Positions 7,612 to 16,801 of a DNA stretch of 41,037 nt are shown one piece after another (the stretch's first letter is position 1; each line of letters begins with the position of its first letter). Source of the stretch: an uncultured Curtobacterium sp. GTDB lineage: Bacteria > Actinomycetota > Actinomycetes > Actinomycetales > Microbacteriaceae. The stretch lies in assembly GCA_913778205.1 (NCBI GenBank), contig CAJYUW010000037.1, forward strand, positions 1 to 41,037, given 5' to 3'. The notes beneath the pieces are model-generated. The model ran no database searches. It had not been told where the DNA came from and saw only the letters and a list, made by a program, of their open reading frames with translations. The translations under genes were made by a program, and so were the position numbers.

Positions 7612-9672
7612 CTAGCGGGTGACCTTGGCCGTGGCCGAGGTCGAGCCGGCCTTCCACAGCGAGTCACCGCTGTAGGAGACGGTCAGCTTGTGCGTGCCGG
7701 CGGCGAGGCGCGGCAGCGTCACGGCCGCCTTGCCCTTGGTCAGCGACACGGTCGTCAGCGTCTTGCTGCCCTCCTTCACGGTGACCTTGCCGGTCGGGGT
7801 CGCGCCCGCACCGCTCACCGTGACGGAGAACGTCGCGCGGTTCTTCGCCGAGACGGACTTCACCGAACCGGCCTTCACCGTCGGGGCGCCCTTGGCGACC
7901 GTGACACTGACGGCCGTGCTCGACACGGCGCTGCCACCCGCCGACGCGGGCACGTAGGTCGCGACGAACCGGTAGGAGGCACGCTTCGGGACGAACGCGA
8001 TCGTCGCGCTGGTGCGACCGGCGGCCACCGTCGCGGTGCCGACCGTCTCCGTGCCGTTCTTGAGCGTCACGGTGCCGCCCGCGGCGTCACCGTTGCCGAT
8101 CGTGACGGTCGTCTTCGCGGTCGTGCCGACGGTGAGCTTCGGCACCGAGACGGCGACCGTGGTCGCGGCCGACACGGCGACGCTCGACGGGCCCGAGGTG
8201 CTCGACGCGACACCGGCGAGCGCGGGGACGAACTGCGCGGTGACCGAGGACGTGCCGACCGGCAGGGTGACCGGGGCGGTGACGCTCTTGGCACCCTTCG
8301 CGATGGTGCCGGTCCCGACGACCGTCGAACCGCTGAGGAACCGGACGGTGCCGCCGCCAGTGCCGAACGACTCGACCGAGGCCGTCGCGTCGACGGGCTT
8401 GCCCGCCGTGGCGGTCGCGGGGACGGAGAGCGTCGTCGTGCTCAGCGACGCCGTGTAGGCGCGGAGCTGGGCGTAGCCGCAGGTGGTCGCCGCGCTCGTC
8501 GCGGGCTCGGGCAGGAACCCGTACGCCGCGATGGTCGCGGTCTGCTTGCAGACGAGCGAGTCCTTGCCGACGAAGGTCTTCGCGATCGCGCTCGACGGGT
8601 TGTCGGCCAGGCGCGCGGGCACGATGTTGTAGACGTCGCGCACGAACCCGGCGTACGCGGGGTTCGTCGCGTAGGCCGTGCCGCTGCCCGTGGTGGCGGC
8701 GGTCTGCGCTCCGTCGACCTTGCTGAGCGCCGCGAGCTGCACGCCGTGGCGGCGGTCGGTGACCGTGCCCACGCCGTTCGCCTGCGCGACCCACTGGCTC
8801 ACCGAGAACGGCGCGATCGCGAGGGTCGACTGCGTGGTCTGGTCGACGATCGCGGTGCCGTCGTGCTCCTCGATCGACTTGCCGCCGTTCGTGTCGGAGA
8901 CGAAGGGGTTCGTGCTCGTGAAGCCGGAGGAGTCGGTGAGGCCGAGCTGACCGAGGAAGTAGCTGCGGGTGCCCGAGCCGAACTTCGGGAGGAGCGGCTG
9001 CAGCTGGTACGCGGTCGTGCCGTCGGGGCCGGTCGCGTCCGAGCCCACCGAGTTGTACGTGCCGTCGGCGTTGAAGTAGGCGTGGGTGACGTCGCCGCGG
9101 TACACGTTCCACAGCGTCGGGGCGTTCTTGGCCTGGGTGCCGTCACCGACGTAGAAGGGGACCTTCGCGAGCGCACTGCCCGGGGCGTAGGCGACGTCGA
9201 CCGCGTCGCGGGCGAACGGCACGTACGCGAGGACGCCGTCGGCCGACAGGTCCTTGCTGGCCGGGCCGCCGGAGGACCGTGCGAAGTCGAGCTGTCCCAC
9301 GACGGAGTCGTCGATGGTGGTGCTCGAACCGTCGGCGAGCGCGACGCCGGACTTGTTCGCGATCGCACCGATCGAGACGAGCAGCTCATCGCGTCCGGCG
9401 CCGGAGCCCGACACCCGCGGGATCGCCTTGCCACCGGAGCGGGTGACCACGGTCGGCCCCGCGTTGGTGGCGTCGTAGGACGCGATCTGGTTCCCGCCGA
9501 CGGCACTCGCGACACCGTTCATGACGTCCTGGGTCGTGTCCGAGCCGAGACCGACGAGCGTGCCGAACGCGTTCTGCGCGGGATCGGCATGCGCCGGCAC
9601 GGACAGGGCCCCGACGAGCAGGGCCGAGGCCCCGAGCGTGACGCCGACCTTGCAGAAGGTGTTGACCTTCAT
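7612..9672 (-). CDS. Secreted PstS-like binding protein with three Ig-like repeats
   Basis: Predicted 686-aa exported protein. A signal peptide ends at Ala29 (VPAHA, then DPAQ). Residues about 35-410 resemble a periplasmic-binding fold of the PstS type: LVGLGSDTTQDVMNG opens it like the phosphate-loop start of PstS, and GKAIPRVSGSGAGRDELL and QLDFARSSGGP follow. Residues about 412-686 form three bacterial Ig-like repeats of about 90 residues; the last contains PTGKVTVKEGSKTL and LTVSYSGDSLWKAGS, typical of Ig_3/Big_5-like modules. There is no membrane anchor or lipobox at either end, so retention in the wall may depend on the Ig domains. The ribosome site GAAAGGA supports the start. It lies 67 bp after the 904-aa gene in the pst operon. 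Confidence 0.8.
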   Translation of the reverse strand: MKVNTFCKVGVTLGASALLVGALSVPAHADPAQNAFGTLVGLGSDTTQDVMNGVASAVGGNQIASYDATNAGPTVVTRSGGKAIPRVSGSGAGRDELLVSIGAIANKSGVALADGSSTTIDDSVVGQLDFARSSGGPASKDLSADGVLAYVPFARDAVDVAYAPGSALAKVPFYVGDGTQAKNAPTLWNVYRGDVTHAYFNADGTYNSVGSDATGPDGTTAYQLQPLLPKFGSGTRSYFLGQLGLTDSSGFTSTNPFVSDTNGGKSIEEHDGTAIVDQTTQSTLAIAPFSVSQWVAQANGVGTVTDRRHGVQLAALSKVDGAQTAATTGSGTAYATNPAYAGFVRDVYNIVPARLADNPSSAIAKTFVGKDSLVCKQTATIAAYGFLPEPATSAATTCGYAQLRAYTASLSTTTLSVPATATAGKPVDATASVESFGTGGGTVRFLSGSTVVGTGTIAKGAKSVTAPVTLPVGTSSVTAQFVPALAGVASSTSGPSSVAVSAATTVAVSVPKLTVGTTAKTTVTIGNGDAAGGTVTLKNGTETVGTATVAAGRTSATIAFVPKRASYRFVATYVPASAGGSAVSSTAVSVTVAKGAPTVKAGSVKSVSAKNRATFSVTVSGAGATPTGKVTVKEGSKTLTTVSLTKGKAAVTLPRLAAGTHKLTVSYSGDSLWKAGSTSATAKVTR

Positions 9673-9739
9673 GGCTGGTGTTTCCTTTCGTGGGTTCCGA
9701 CGCTGCCGCGGTGACAGCCGTCGTTGGGGTGGAACTCGG

Positions 9740-12454
9740 TCACACGCGGGCGGCGGCGAGCATCGCCAGCCTCCGGCCGCGGCGGATCAGGAACGGCCCC
9801 ACGCCGAGCGCCGGGAGTCCGGCTCCGAGCGCCGCGGCGAGCCCCGCACGGGTCACCGCGAGCGGACGGTCGTGGGTCCGTCGGTCGAGCGTCGACGACT
9901 CGTCGACGTCGTGGGTGGAGGCGGGGGCCGCGGCGGCCGGCGCCTCGGGGTCGGCGACGGGGGCGACGTCGGCGCCCGGGTCCGTCGTCGTGCCGTCGGT
10001 GGTCGGCACGACGTCGCCGGTGCCGCCGACGACCGGGGGCAGCCCCGCGCCGCCGGACGAGGTCGGCGGCGTCGTCGGGCACGCGGTCGCGATGCTCCTG
10101 GCGTCGGTGAGGCCCGCCGCGACCTGCTTCGCGGTGACGGCCATCGTGTCGGAGAGGGGCACGTAGCCCGCGGGGAGCTCGCCCTGCTCCTCCCCCTGCA
10201 CCTGCCCGGCACCCGCGGCGTACCGGATGAAGGTGGCGTACGCGGCACGCTCGGTCGGCGACGAGGCGCACACGTTGACCGCGGCGTAGCTGAGCATGGC
10301 GAGCGGGTAGGCCCCGGGGTCGCGGTTCGCCGGGTCGGCGAGCAGGACGCCACCGGCGGTGGACGGCCGCATGGTGGCGATGCCCTTCGTGATCGACTCG
10401 GTCGTCGGCGCGACGGCCTCACCGGCGGCGTTCACGATCTTCGCCGTCGGCAGGGCGTAGCGGGCCGCCGACGCCGCGTCGGTCACCGTCAGGACGAACC
10501 GGGCGCCCGGCACCTGCGCGCCGAGGGAGGTGTAGCCCTTCGGCTGGCCGAACGGGTTCCACGAGTCCTTCTCGTTCGGGTCCGCCTTGAGGGTCCGGTA
10601 GGCGCCCTCGTGCATGTCGTTCATGTACGGCCGCATGTCGAGCGTCCCGTAGCCGGTCTCGTCCGGGTCGCCGCCCTTCGCGATCGTGAGGTCCGCCTTC
10701 GGGAAGCTGTCGATCGTCGTGTCCGTGCCGAGCGCGAGCGGCAGGTACGCGGGGTTGATGCGCGTCCCCCACTCGTCCGGGCGCCCCTCGAGGAACGCCT
10801 GCGCGGCCGGGTCGGCGCGGAGCCAGGCCCAGACCCGCGCGTTGGCGTCCGTGTCCCCGAGCGCCACCATCAGCCCGGCTGGCGCGGAGTCGCTCTTCGA
10901 CCCGACGAACGACGGGTTGAGCGCGAGGAACTCGGGGTCGGTGACGATGCTCGTCGGGTTCGCCCGGACGACCTCGTCGCCCTTCCCCCGACCGGGGACG
11001 TCGGCCTGGTACGTCTGCGTGAGCAGCTTCGCGACGAGCCGCGCGTCGAGCGTGAGGTCCTGCGCCTGCAGGCCGTTGCGGGCCTTCGCGGGCGCGTCCG
11101 GGTACAGCCGGTAGTCGATCGTGAAGCCGATGACGAGGGCGGACTGCGCCACCGGGGCGTACCGGATGGTCGTGCCGGACGCGGTCCCGGGGTCGAGCGG
11201 GGTGTTGACGAGCGCGAGTCGGGCGGCGCCGTCGGTCGTCGAGACGATCTGGTGCTGCGCCTCCTCGTCGCCGATCTGCGAGTACCCGTACGTGGTGCCG
11301 AGTCGGCAGAGCGCGGGCTGCCACGCGGTGACGGCCTCGGTCGCGGTCTCCGAGCCGACGAGCCGCTGCTCCTTGTTGCCGATGGGGCAGGACTGCGCGA
11401 CCGACCGGAAGCCGAGGTGGAAGACCACCCGGTTGCGCCAGGCGGAGGCCGACAGGGGCGAGCCGGTCACCCGTCCGGCGGCGGTCGCGCTCGCGGGGCT
11501 GCCGTCGAGGTTGTGCGAGCCACGCGGCACGATGACGAGCCAGCACGACCGGGGCGCCGTGCCGGTGGCCGTCCGGACGTCCTGCCCGCAGCCCAGCTGG
11601 GGCGCCTCGAGCCCGGACTGGGTCTCGAAGGTGACGCGGCCGGTGCCGTCGCTCGCGGTGCGTGCCGCCGTCACCTCGTTCGTGGTGGTCGCGTCGAACT
11701 GCTTCGAGAGCTCGGTCGTGCTCTTCGACAGCGTGCCGTCGACGGCCCGGAACGGCACCCGGTAGGCGCGGAGGAACGGGTTCTCGACGGGCGGGTCGAG
11801 GAGCATGTCGGGATCCGCGTCGGCGCCGGAGAGCGCGGGGTCCTGCAGCGGGTCGTCGCCGATCACCAGGTCACGCTTGGCGGCACCGACGCCGGTCAGC
11901 GAGGCCACCGTCGAGGACGGGGCTCCCCAGACGCACTGCTCGGGGGTGGGTCCGGACGCGGCGTCGCCCCAGCACTGCATGATCTGCACGTAGTTCGTGG
12001 CGTACTCGCTCGGCGAGGTCGGCTTCGCGCCCGTCCAGCTCACGGTGACGCCCTGGTCGGTGAGGTCCTCGGTCTGGCTGACGGTGAACGACATGGTGGC
12101 GAAGTCGCCGGCGTCGGGATCGGGGGTCGCGGCGGGTGCGGCGGGCTCGGTCGCGGCGTCGGCCGTCCCCGTCGTCGTGGTGGCCGTCGCCGCGGCGGTC
12201 GGGGTGGCGGTGCTGCCCGTCCCGGTCCGCGCCCCGCCGGACGTCGCGGTGCTGCCGGACGTCGCGGTGCCGCCGGACGTCAGTGCTGCCTGCGCGTCCG
12301 CCCAGGACATCGTGACCGACGACGAGGAACCCGTGGACGGCGCCGCGGCCGACGCCGGGAAGCTCGCGACGAGGAGCGAACCCGCGACGGTGGTCGTCAC
12401 GACGCCGAAGGCGAGCGCCGCGGAGCCGAGGCGCACGAGGGTCTGGTGCTTCAC
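9740..12454 (-). CDS. Large membrane-anchored PstS-related exported protein (904 aa)
   Basis: Predicted exported protein: signal peptide about 1-36 (SFPASA), a Ser/Thr/Gly-rich linker to about residue 105, a long extracytoplasmic region, and a C-terminal helix with a basic tail (IRRGRR). Several Cys in the mature region (QIMQCWGD, EQCVWG, LGCGQD, RSCWLV, QSCPIG, ALCRLG, NVCASS and TACPTT) could pair as disulfides. The C-terminal third (DPGAYPLAMLSYAAVNVC) resembles the end of PstS binding domains, where the PLSSYSY region lies, so a distant, much enlarged binding-protein fold is likely. The GTG start at 12454 is preceded by GGAGG and overlaps the pstS stop (GTGA). The ligand is unknown; this is about twice the size of a normal PstS. 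Confidence 0.72.
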   Translation of the reverse strand: MKHQTLVRLGSAALAFGVVTTTVAGSLLVASFPASAAAPSTGSSSSVTMSWADAQAALTSGGTATSGSTATSGGARTGTGSTATPTAAATATTTTGTADAATEPAAPAATPDPDAGDFATMSFTVSQTEDLTDQGVTVSWTGAKPTSPSEYATNYVQIMQCWGDAASGPTPEQCVWGAPSSTVASLTGVGAAKRDLVIGDDPLQDPALSGADADPDMLLDPPVENPFLRAYRVPFRAVDGTLSKSTTELSKQFDATTTNEVTAARTASDGTGRVTFETQSGLEAPQLGCGQDVRTATGTAPRSCWLVIVPRGSHNLDGSPASATAAGRVTGSPLSASAWRNRVVFHLGFRSVAQSCPIGNKEQRLVGSETATEAVTAWQPALCRLGTTYGYSQIGDEEAQHQIVSTTDGAARLALVNTPLDPGTASGTTIRYAPVAQSALVIGFTIDYRLYPDAPAKARNGLQAQDLTLDARLVAKLLTQTYQADVPGRGKGDEVVRANPTSIVTDPEFLALNPSFVGSKSDSAPAGLMVALGDTDANARVWAWLRADPAAQAFLEGRPDEWGTRINPAYLPLALGTDTTIDSFPKADLTIAKGGDPDETGYGTLDMRPYMNDMHEGAYRTLKADPNEKDSWNPFGQPKGYTSLGAQVPGARFVLTVTDAASAARYALPTAKIVNAAGEAVAPTTESITKGIATMRPSTAGGVLLADPANRDPGAYPLAMLSYAAVNVCASSPTERAAYATFIRYAAGAGQVQGEEQGELPAGYVPLSDTMAVTAKQVAAGLTDARSIATACPTTPPTSSGGAGLPPVVGGTGDVVPTTDGTTTDPGADVAPVADPEAPAAAAPASTHDVDESSTLDRRTHDRPLAVTRAGLAAALGAGLPALGVGPFLIRRGRRLAMLAAARV

Positions 12455-14154
12455 TTGCGGATCCTCCGTCGCGACACGAGCACACCGATGAACGGCGGCA
12501 GGAGCACCAGGCCGAGCAGGGCGGCCACGGCGGACAGCATGAGGGTCTTGGTCGGGCTCCACCCGTCACCGGCGTCGACCTCGACCGGGAGCGCCGCGAC
12601 GTTCTGGCAGACGCCGCTGTCGGCGTCGCACTGCACGGGCGACCCGTCGTTCAGGGCGGCGATCGCGTTGCCGGTCCCCGAGCCGCTGCTCCCGCCCGAG
12701 AGGTCGCCGGCGCCGGTGCCCGAGGCCCCACCGCTCGTCGACCCCGAGCCGGAGTCCGAACTCGCACCGTCGGACCCCGACCCGGAGCCGCTCCCACCGT
12801 TCGCCCCACCCGAGCCCGGGGAACGTCCCGAACCGCTGCCCGTCTGCGTGGGGGTCGCGGTGCCCTTCGCGCCGCCCGTGCCGGTGTTGCACTGGGTGGC
12901 GCCGAGCTTGTCGCACGCGGGCGGCTGGGGAGCCTGCACCGCGAGCGTGTTCTTGCCGTCCGCCGAGAAGGTCGGGTTGTTGCACTTCCGGATGTCGATC
13001 GACTTCGCCTGCACGCCCGGGATCCTGCGGACCTGGTCGAGCCCGGCCTGCACGAGGTTGATCGGCAGGGGCGAGTACCCGAGGACCTCGGCCTGCTGCT
13101 GCCCCTCGCACAGGAAGTAGTAGTCGAACGCACCGAGGGTCTTGCCCTTGGCGGTCGTGAGGCTCGCGTCCGTCGTCGTCGGGATGATCATGTACGAGTA
13201 CGACGACAGCGGGTAGGTGCGGGCGTCCGGGTTGTCGTAGACGCCGTCGAGGATCTGCGTCAGGTACGACGACGACCGCTTGTCGGTGTTGATCTTCGCG
13301 CCGAGCAGGCCGACCGCGACGTTCGACGCCGTGGGCTCGACGTAGTAGCCGGCCTTGTTGAGTACCTTGGCGACCGGGTACCCCGTCTTCAGGGCGTACG
13401 AGTACTCGACGTAGGTGATGGTGCCGACGTTCGCCTTCTGCGCGACGTAGCCGGACACGCCCTGCGAGTTCGGTTGTGCGATGAAGCCCTTGCCCGGGAT
13501 CGTCGGGTAGTTCGACGTGACGCCGCACGGCAGCGGGCGCCCGGCCTGCTTGCAGTACGCGTTCCACTGCGACGGGTACTTCTTGCTCATCCACGTGGTG
13601 AACTGCGCGGTGGACCCGGAGCCGTCGGAGCGCACGACCGGCACGACCTTCCGCTTCGGGAGCTCGAGCCCGGGGTTGTCCGCCTTGATCTTCGGGTCGT
13701 CCCAGCTCGTGATCGACCCCGTGAAGATGCCCGCGAGCACCGGTCCGGACAGGCGCAGGTTGGTGATCTGCTTGCCGCCGGAGCTCAGGTTGTACATGAA
13801 CGAGGTGCCACCGGCGACGATCGGCATGTACGCGTAGCCGACGGTCGGCGGCACGTCGGTGACGCCGCCGTCCTTGATGCCGTAGGGGATCTCGGAGACG
13901 GCGAAGTCGACCGTGCCGGCCTTGAACTGGTTGCGGCCGTCCGACGAACCGGTGCTCGCGTAGCGGACCTTCATGCCGTACTGCTGCACGTTCACCGCCC
14001 ACTGCTGGATGGCGACGGAGCTCCAGGACGAGCCCGCGCCGGAGATCGGCACGTAGGTCTCGGCGGCGTGTGCGGCGCTGACGGGCAGGAGCGACACGGC
14101 GAGCGCGAGGGCGGCCGTGATCGCGCCGAGCAGGCGGGTTCTGCGGGTGGTCAC
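12451..14154 (-). CDS. pstS: Phosphate-binding protein PstS with C-terminal membrane anchor
   Basis: Predicted 567-aa phosphate receptor. A signal peptide ends at Ala30 (SAAHA), followed by the binding domain (about 35-390). Phosphate-loop motifs are typical: PISGAGSSWSSVAIQQW, STGSSDGRNQF with FAVSEIPYG, and VVRSDGSGSTAQFTTW. Unlike lipoprotein PstS, it carries no lipobox. Instead a Gly/Ser-rich linker of about 80 residues leads to a C-terminal helix (TLMLSAVAALLGLVLLPPFIGVLV) and a basic tail RRRIRK, so it is tethered from its C-terminus. The GTG start overlaps the pstA stop (GTGA) with AAGGA upstream. It is the canonical receptor of the operon; two other binding-protein-like genes follow it. 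Confidence 0.93.
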   Translation of the reverse strand: MTTRRTRLLGAITAALALAVSLLPVSAAHAAETYVPISGAGSSWSSVAIQQWAVNVQQYGMKVRYASTGSSDGRNQFKAGTVDFAVSEIPYGIKDGGVTDVPPTVGYAYMPIVAGGTSFMYNLSSGGKQITNLRLSGPVLAGIFTGSITSWDDPKIKADNPGLELPKRKVVPVVRSDGSGSTAQFTTWMSKKYPSQWNAYCKQAGRPLPCGVTSNYPTIPGKGFIAQPNSQGVSGYVAQKANVGTITYVEYSYALKTGYPVAKVLNKAGYYVEPTASNVAVGLLGAKINTDKRSSSYLTQILDGVYDNPDARTYPLSSYSYMIIPTTTDASLTTAKGKTLGAFDYYFLCEGQQQAEVLGYSPLPINLVQAGLDQVRRIPGVQAKSIDIRKCNNPTFSADGKNTLAVQAPQPPACDKLGATQCNTGTGGAKGTATPTQTGSGSGRSPGSGGANGGSGSGSGSDGASSDSGSGSTSGGASGTGAGDLSGGSSGSGTGNAIAALNDGSPVQCDADSGVCQNVAALPVEVDAGDGWSPTKTLMLSAVAALLGLVLLPPFIGVLVSRRRIRK

Positions 14155-15521
14155 GAGGGGTCCTTCTTGGAGACGTCGGCGGGGAACGGGTGGACGTAGC
14201 GGCTGGCGGTCCGGCGGACGGCCCGCCCGACCGGACGCCAGACCGGCCCGGCGGCCTCGACGCCGCGGAGCACGGTGCCCCACGCCGCGGCGATGCGCTC
14301 GCGGCGGCGTTCGCGGGTCGCGACGGTCTGCGAGCCGATCACGCGGGCGACCACGAAGAGCACGAGGACGAGGAACATGAGCACCGCGGCGGCACCGAAG
14401 CCGCGCGCGATCATGTTCGGCTCGGGGGACTTCACGAACTCGAAGATCGCCAGGGGCAACGAGATCATCGGGCCGCTCGTCGGGTCGAGGTTGAGGTCGG
14501 GCGCGAAGCCGGCGGTCAGGAGCACGGGGCTCGTCTCGCCGATCCCGCGCGCGGTGGCGAGGATGATCGCGGTCACGAGGCCGGACCGCGACGTCGGCAG
14601 GACGACCCGCCAGACGGTCTGCCACTGGCCGGCTCCCAGCCCGATCGACGCCTCCTTGAGGGTCGCGGGCACCAGCCGGAGGACCACGTCCGCCGACCGG
14701 ATCATGATCGGGAGCATCATCACGCTGATCGCCAGCGCTGCCGCGAAGCCGGACTTGTCGAACCCGAGCCCGACGATGACGCTCGCGTAGATGAAGAGTC
14801 CGGCGACGATCGACGGAAGGGCGGTCATCGCCTCGACGATGGTCCGCACGAAGCGGGAGAACGGCCCCGGGACCTCGGTCAGGAAGAGCGCCGTGGTCAC
14901 GCCGAGCGGCACCGTGATCACGAGGGCGATCGAGATCTGGATGAGCGACCCAGCGATGGCGTGGACCACACCGCCCGAGCTCATCGGGTCGAGCGGTCCG
15001 GTGAGCGCCATGTCCTGCGTGTAGAAGTTCCAGTGCGGGAGGGCGTCCGTGGCGCGGACGACGCTGAAGCCGACCACGAAGACGAGCGTCGCGACGACGA
15101 CGAACGCGAGCGAGTGCACCGCGGCGGAGACGACCCGGTCACGGACCACCGACCCGCTCTCGTTCGTGGCGACGAGGAGCGCGTAGAAGACGAGGAACAT
15201 CAGGTACGCGACCGCGACGAACGCGATCGGCCCGGACACCGGTGCGAGCTCGGTGAAGACGATCGACGTGACCGAGAGCGATGCGACGGCGGCACCCACG
15301 ACGCACAGCAGGTCGCTGATCCGCACGCCGTTCGTGCGGCGTTCCTCTGGGCCCCGTCGGTGCTCCGGTTCCCGTTCGAGTCGGGGCAGCACGGTGCCGG
15401 ACCCGGCCCCCGACGGCGTGGAGGCCGGGACGGGCGCGGTGATCACGGCGGCGGGCGTCCGGAGGGGCACGGTGGGCAGGGGTGTCGTGGCGCTCGACGG
15501 CGCCTGGGTGGTGTCGGTCAT
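14151..15521 (-). CDS. pstA: Phosphate ABC transporter permease PstA
   Basis: Predicted 456-aa inner-membrane permease. A polar N-terminal tail of about 70 residues and about three extra helices (DLLCVVGAAVASLSVTSIVF onward) precede the conserved permease core. The core holds HAIAGSLIQISIALVITVPLGV and the cytoplasmic EAA loop EASIGLGAGQWQTVWRVVLP with ARGIGETSPVLLTAGF, diagnostic of PstA. Usual PstA is about 280-300 aa, so the N-terminal extension is notable. The start lies 2 bp after the pstC stop, and its own stop overlaps the pstS GTG. It forms the channel with PstC. Confidence 0.93.
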   Translation of the reverse strand: MTDTTQAPSSATTPLPTVPLRTPAAVITAPVPASTPSGAGSGTVLPRLEREPEHRRGPEERRTNGVRISDLLCVVGAAVASLSVTSIVFTELAPVSGPIAFVAVAYLMFLVFYALLVATNESGSVVRDRVVSAAVHSLAFVVVATLVFVVGFSVVRATDALPHWNFYTQDMALTGPLDPMSSGGVVHAIAGSLIQISIALVITVPLGVTTALFLTEVPGPFSRFVRTIVEAMTALPSIVAGLFIYASVIVGLGFDKSGFAAALAISVMMLPIMIRSADVVLRLVPATLKEASIGLGAGQWQTVWRVVLPTSRSGLVTAIILATARGIGETSPVLLTAGFAPDLNLDPTSGPMISLPLAIFEFVKSPEPNMIARGFGAAAVLMFLVLVLFVVARVIGSQTVATRERRRERIAAAWGTVLRGVEAAGPVWRPVGRAVRRTASRYVHPFPADVSKKDPS

Positions 15522-15523
15522 GG

Positions 15524-16507
15524 CTAGCTGCTCGCTCCCGAACGCGACCGGGCGACGACGGCGGACGCCGCGAAGTTGATGCAGAGGGTCATCAGGAAGA
15601 GGGTGAGTCCGGCCGCCATGAGCGCGGACATGCCGAACGGGGTCGCGTCGCCGTAGCGGAGCGCGATGAGCGACGACACCGAGCTCGCGCCGGCCTGCAG
15701 GATGTGCGGCTGGATGACGAACACCGGCGAGATGATCATGTAGACCGCGATGGTCTCGCCGAGTGCGCGGCCGAGCCCGAGCATCGTGCCACCGATGATC
15801 CCGCCGCGGCCGAAGGGCAGCACGACCGAGCGGATCATGCCCCACTTCGTCGACCCGAGCGCGAGCGCGCCCTCCCGCTCCCCGAGGGGTGCCTGCGAGA
15901 ACACCTCGCGCATGATCGAGGTCACGATCGGCGTGATCATGAGCCCGACGACGATGCCCGCGATGAAGGTGGACGCCGTGTACGAGGTCGGGGACGCGAG
16001 CGGGTCGTCGAGGTCGACGCCCGAGACGCGGAACAGCGGGATCCAGCCGAACCACTGCGAGATCCAGCGGGACACCGGCGTGATCTGCCCCTGCAGGAAG
16101 AAGAACCCCCAGAGGCCGTAGACGACGCTCGGGATCGCGGCCATCAGGTCGACCAGGCCGATGAACGCCTTCCGGATCCGCTGCGGCGCGTACTCGGTGA
16201 TGTACAGCGCGGTGCCGAGCGACAGCGGCACGGCGAACGCGATCGCGACCCCGGCGATGAGGATCGTGCCGACGAGGACGGCCGCGATGCCGAACCGGTG
16301 CGCGTCCGGGTCCCACGCCTGCGTGGTGAGGAACCCGATGCCGGCGACGCCGAGGGCCTGCGACGCACGGAACGCGAGGAAGAGCCCGACGAGCAGCATG
16401 ATCGTCAGCACGGCGACGCCGCCCGCACGGGCGATGAACCGGAACCTGACGTCCGAGGGGTCCCGCACGACCGTCAGCAGGCGGGGCGATTCTGTGGACA
16501 ACGGCAT
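15524..16507 (-). CDS. pstC: Phosphate ABC transporter permease PstC
   Basis: Predicted 327-aa permease with six or so helices and the PstC signature segments: VPLSLGTALYITEYAPQRIR, LMAAIPSVVYGLWGFFFL and the EAA loop REGALALGSTKWGMIRSVVLP, followed by LGRALGETIAVYMII. It is first in the operon. The ATG at 16507 is preceded by a close GAAGG. No better in-frame start exists, because the upstream residues do not resemble the family. A PHO-box-like triple repeat lies 115-147 bp upstream, so induction by phosphate limitation through PhoP is expected. Confidence 0.94.
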   Translation of the reverse strand: MPLSTESPRLLTVVRDPSDVRFRFIARAGGVAVLTIMLLVGLFLAFRASQALGVAGIGFLTTQAWDPDAHRFGIAAVLVGTILIAGVAIAFAVPLSLGTALYITEYAPQRIRKAFIGLVDLMAAIPSVVYGLWGFFFLQGQITPVSRWISQWFGWIPLFRVSGVDLDDPLASPTSYTASTFIAGIVVGLMITPIVTSIMREVFSQAPLGEREGALALGSTKWGMIRSVVLPFGRGGIIGGTMLGLGRALGETIAVYMIISPVFVIQPHILQAGASSVSSLIALRYGDATPFGMSALMAAGLTLFLMTLCINFAASAVVARSRSGASS

Positions 16508-16621
16508 CCTTCGAGAGTCCAGTGAGCAGCGGATCGGGTCTGCCGGTGAGCGCTGCTCGTCGTTCCGGCGGGGATGAGATTGGCAGTCCCACAGCCAACG
16601 GATGCCCCCTGCTGGGAGTCC

Positions 16622-16654
16622 GATCGGCGGACCGCAGGTGAACGAACGGTGTTC
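16622..16654 (-). promoter_or_regulatory. PHO box: three 11-bp direct repeats upstream of pstC
   Basis: Read on the minus strand, three adjacent 11-bp units begin GAACACC, GTTCACC and GTCCGCC. The actinobacterial PhoP site is known as 11-bp direct repeats with a GTTCACC-like 7-bp core, and the middle unit matches it exactly. Its position in front of a pst operon is where PhoP would act. Confidence 0.75.
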
Positions 16655-16801
16655 CTGAGCGGATTCCGAGGTGGAGATGCTGGAGATCACCTCCGTTCGG
16701 GGGGCGGACCGCTCGTTCCGGGGTACGCCGATCGGGGCACACGCGATCGGCGTCGAGAAACCCCAGATCAGACCGATCATTCGTGCCCGGAACTAATCAT
16801 T

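Noticed and set aside
9740..9800. LPALG near the end of the 904-aa protein as a sortase signal
   Set aside because: It lies inside the C-terminal hydrophobic helix rather than before it, and lacks the Thr of LPXTG; the neighbouring sortase-like protein is also predicted inactive.
9521..13120. Very long open frame on the plus strand opposite the pst receptor genes
   Set aside because: Its translation is Arg/Gly/Asp-rich low complexity with no motifs, as expected antisense to GC-rich genes; the minus strand holds convincing proteins with signal peptides and overlaps.
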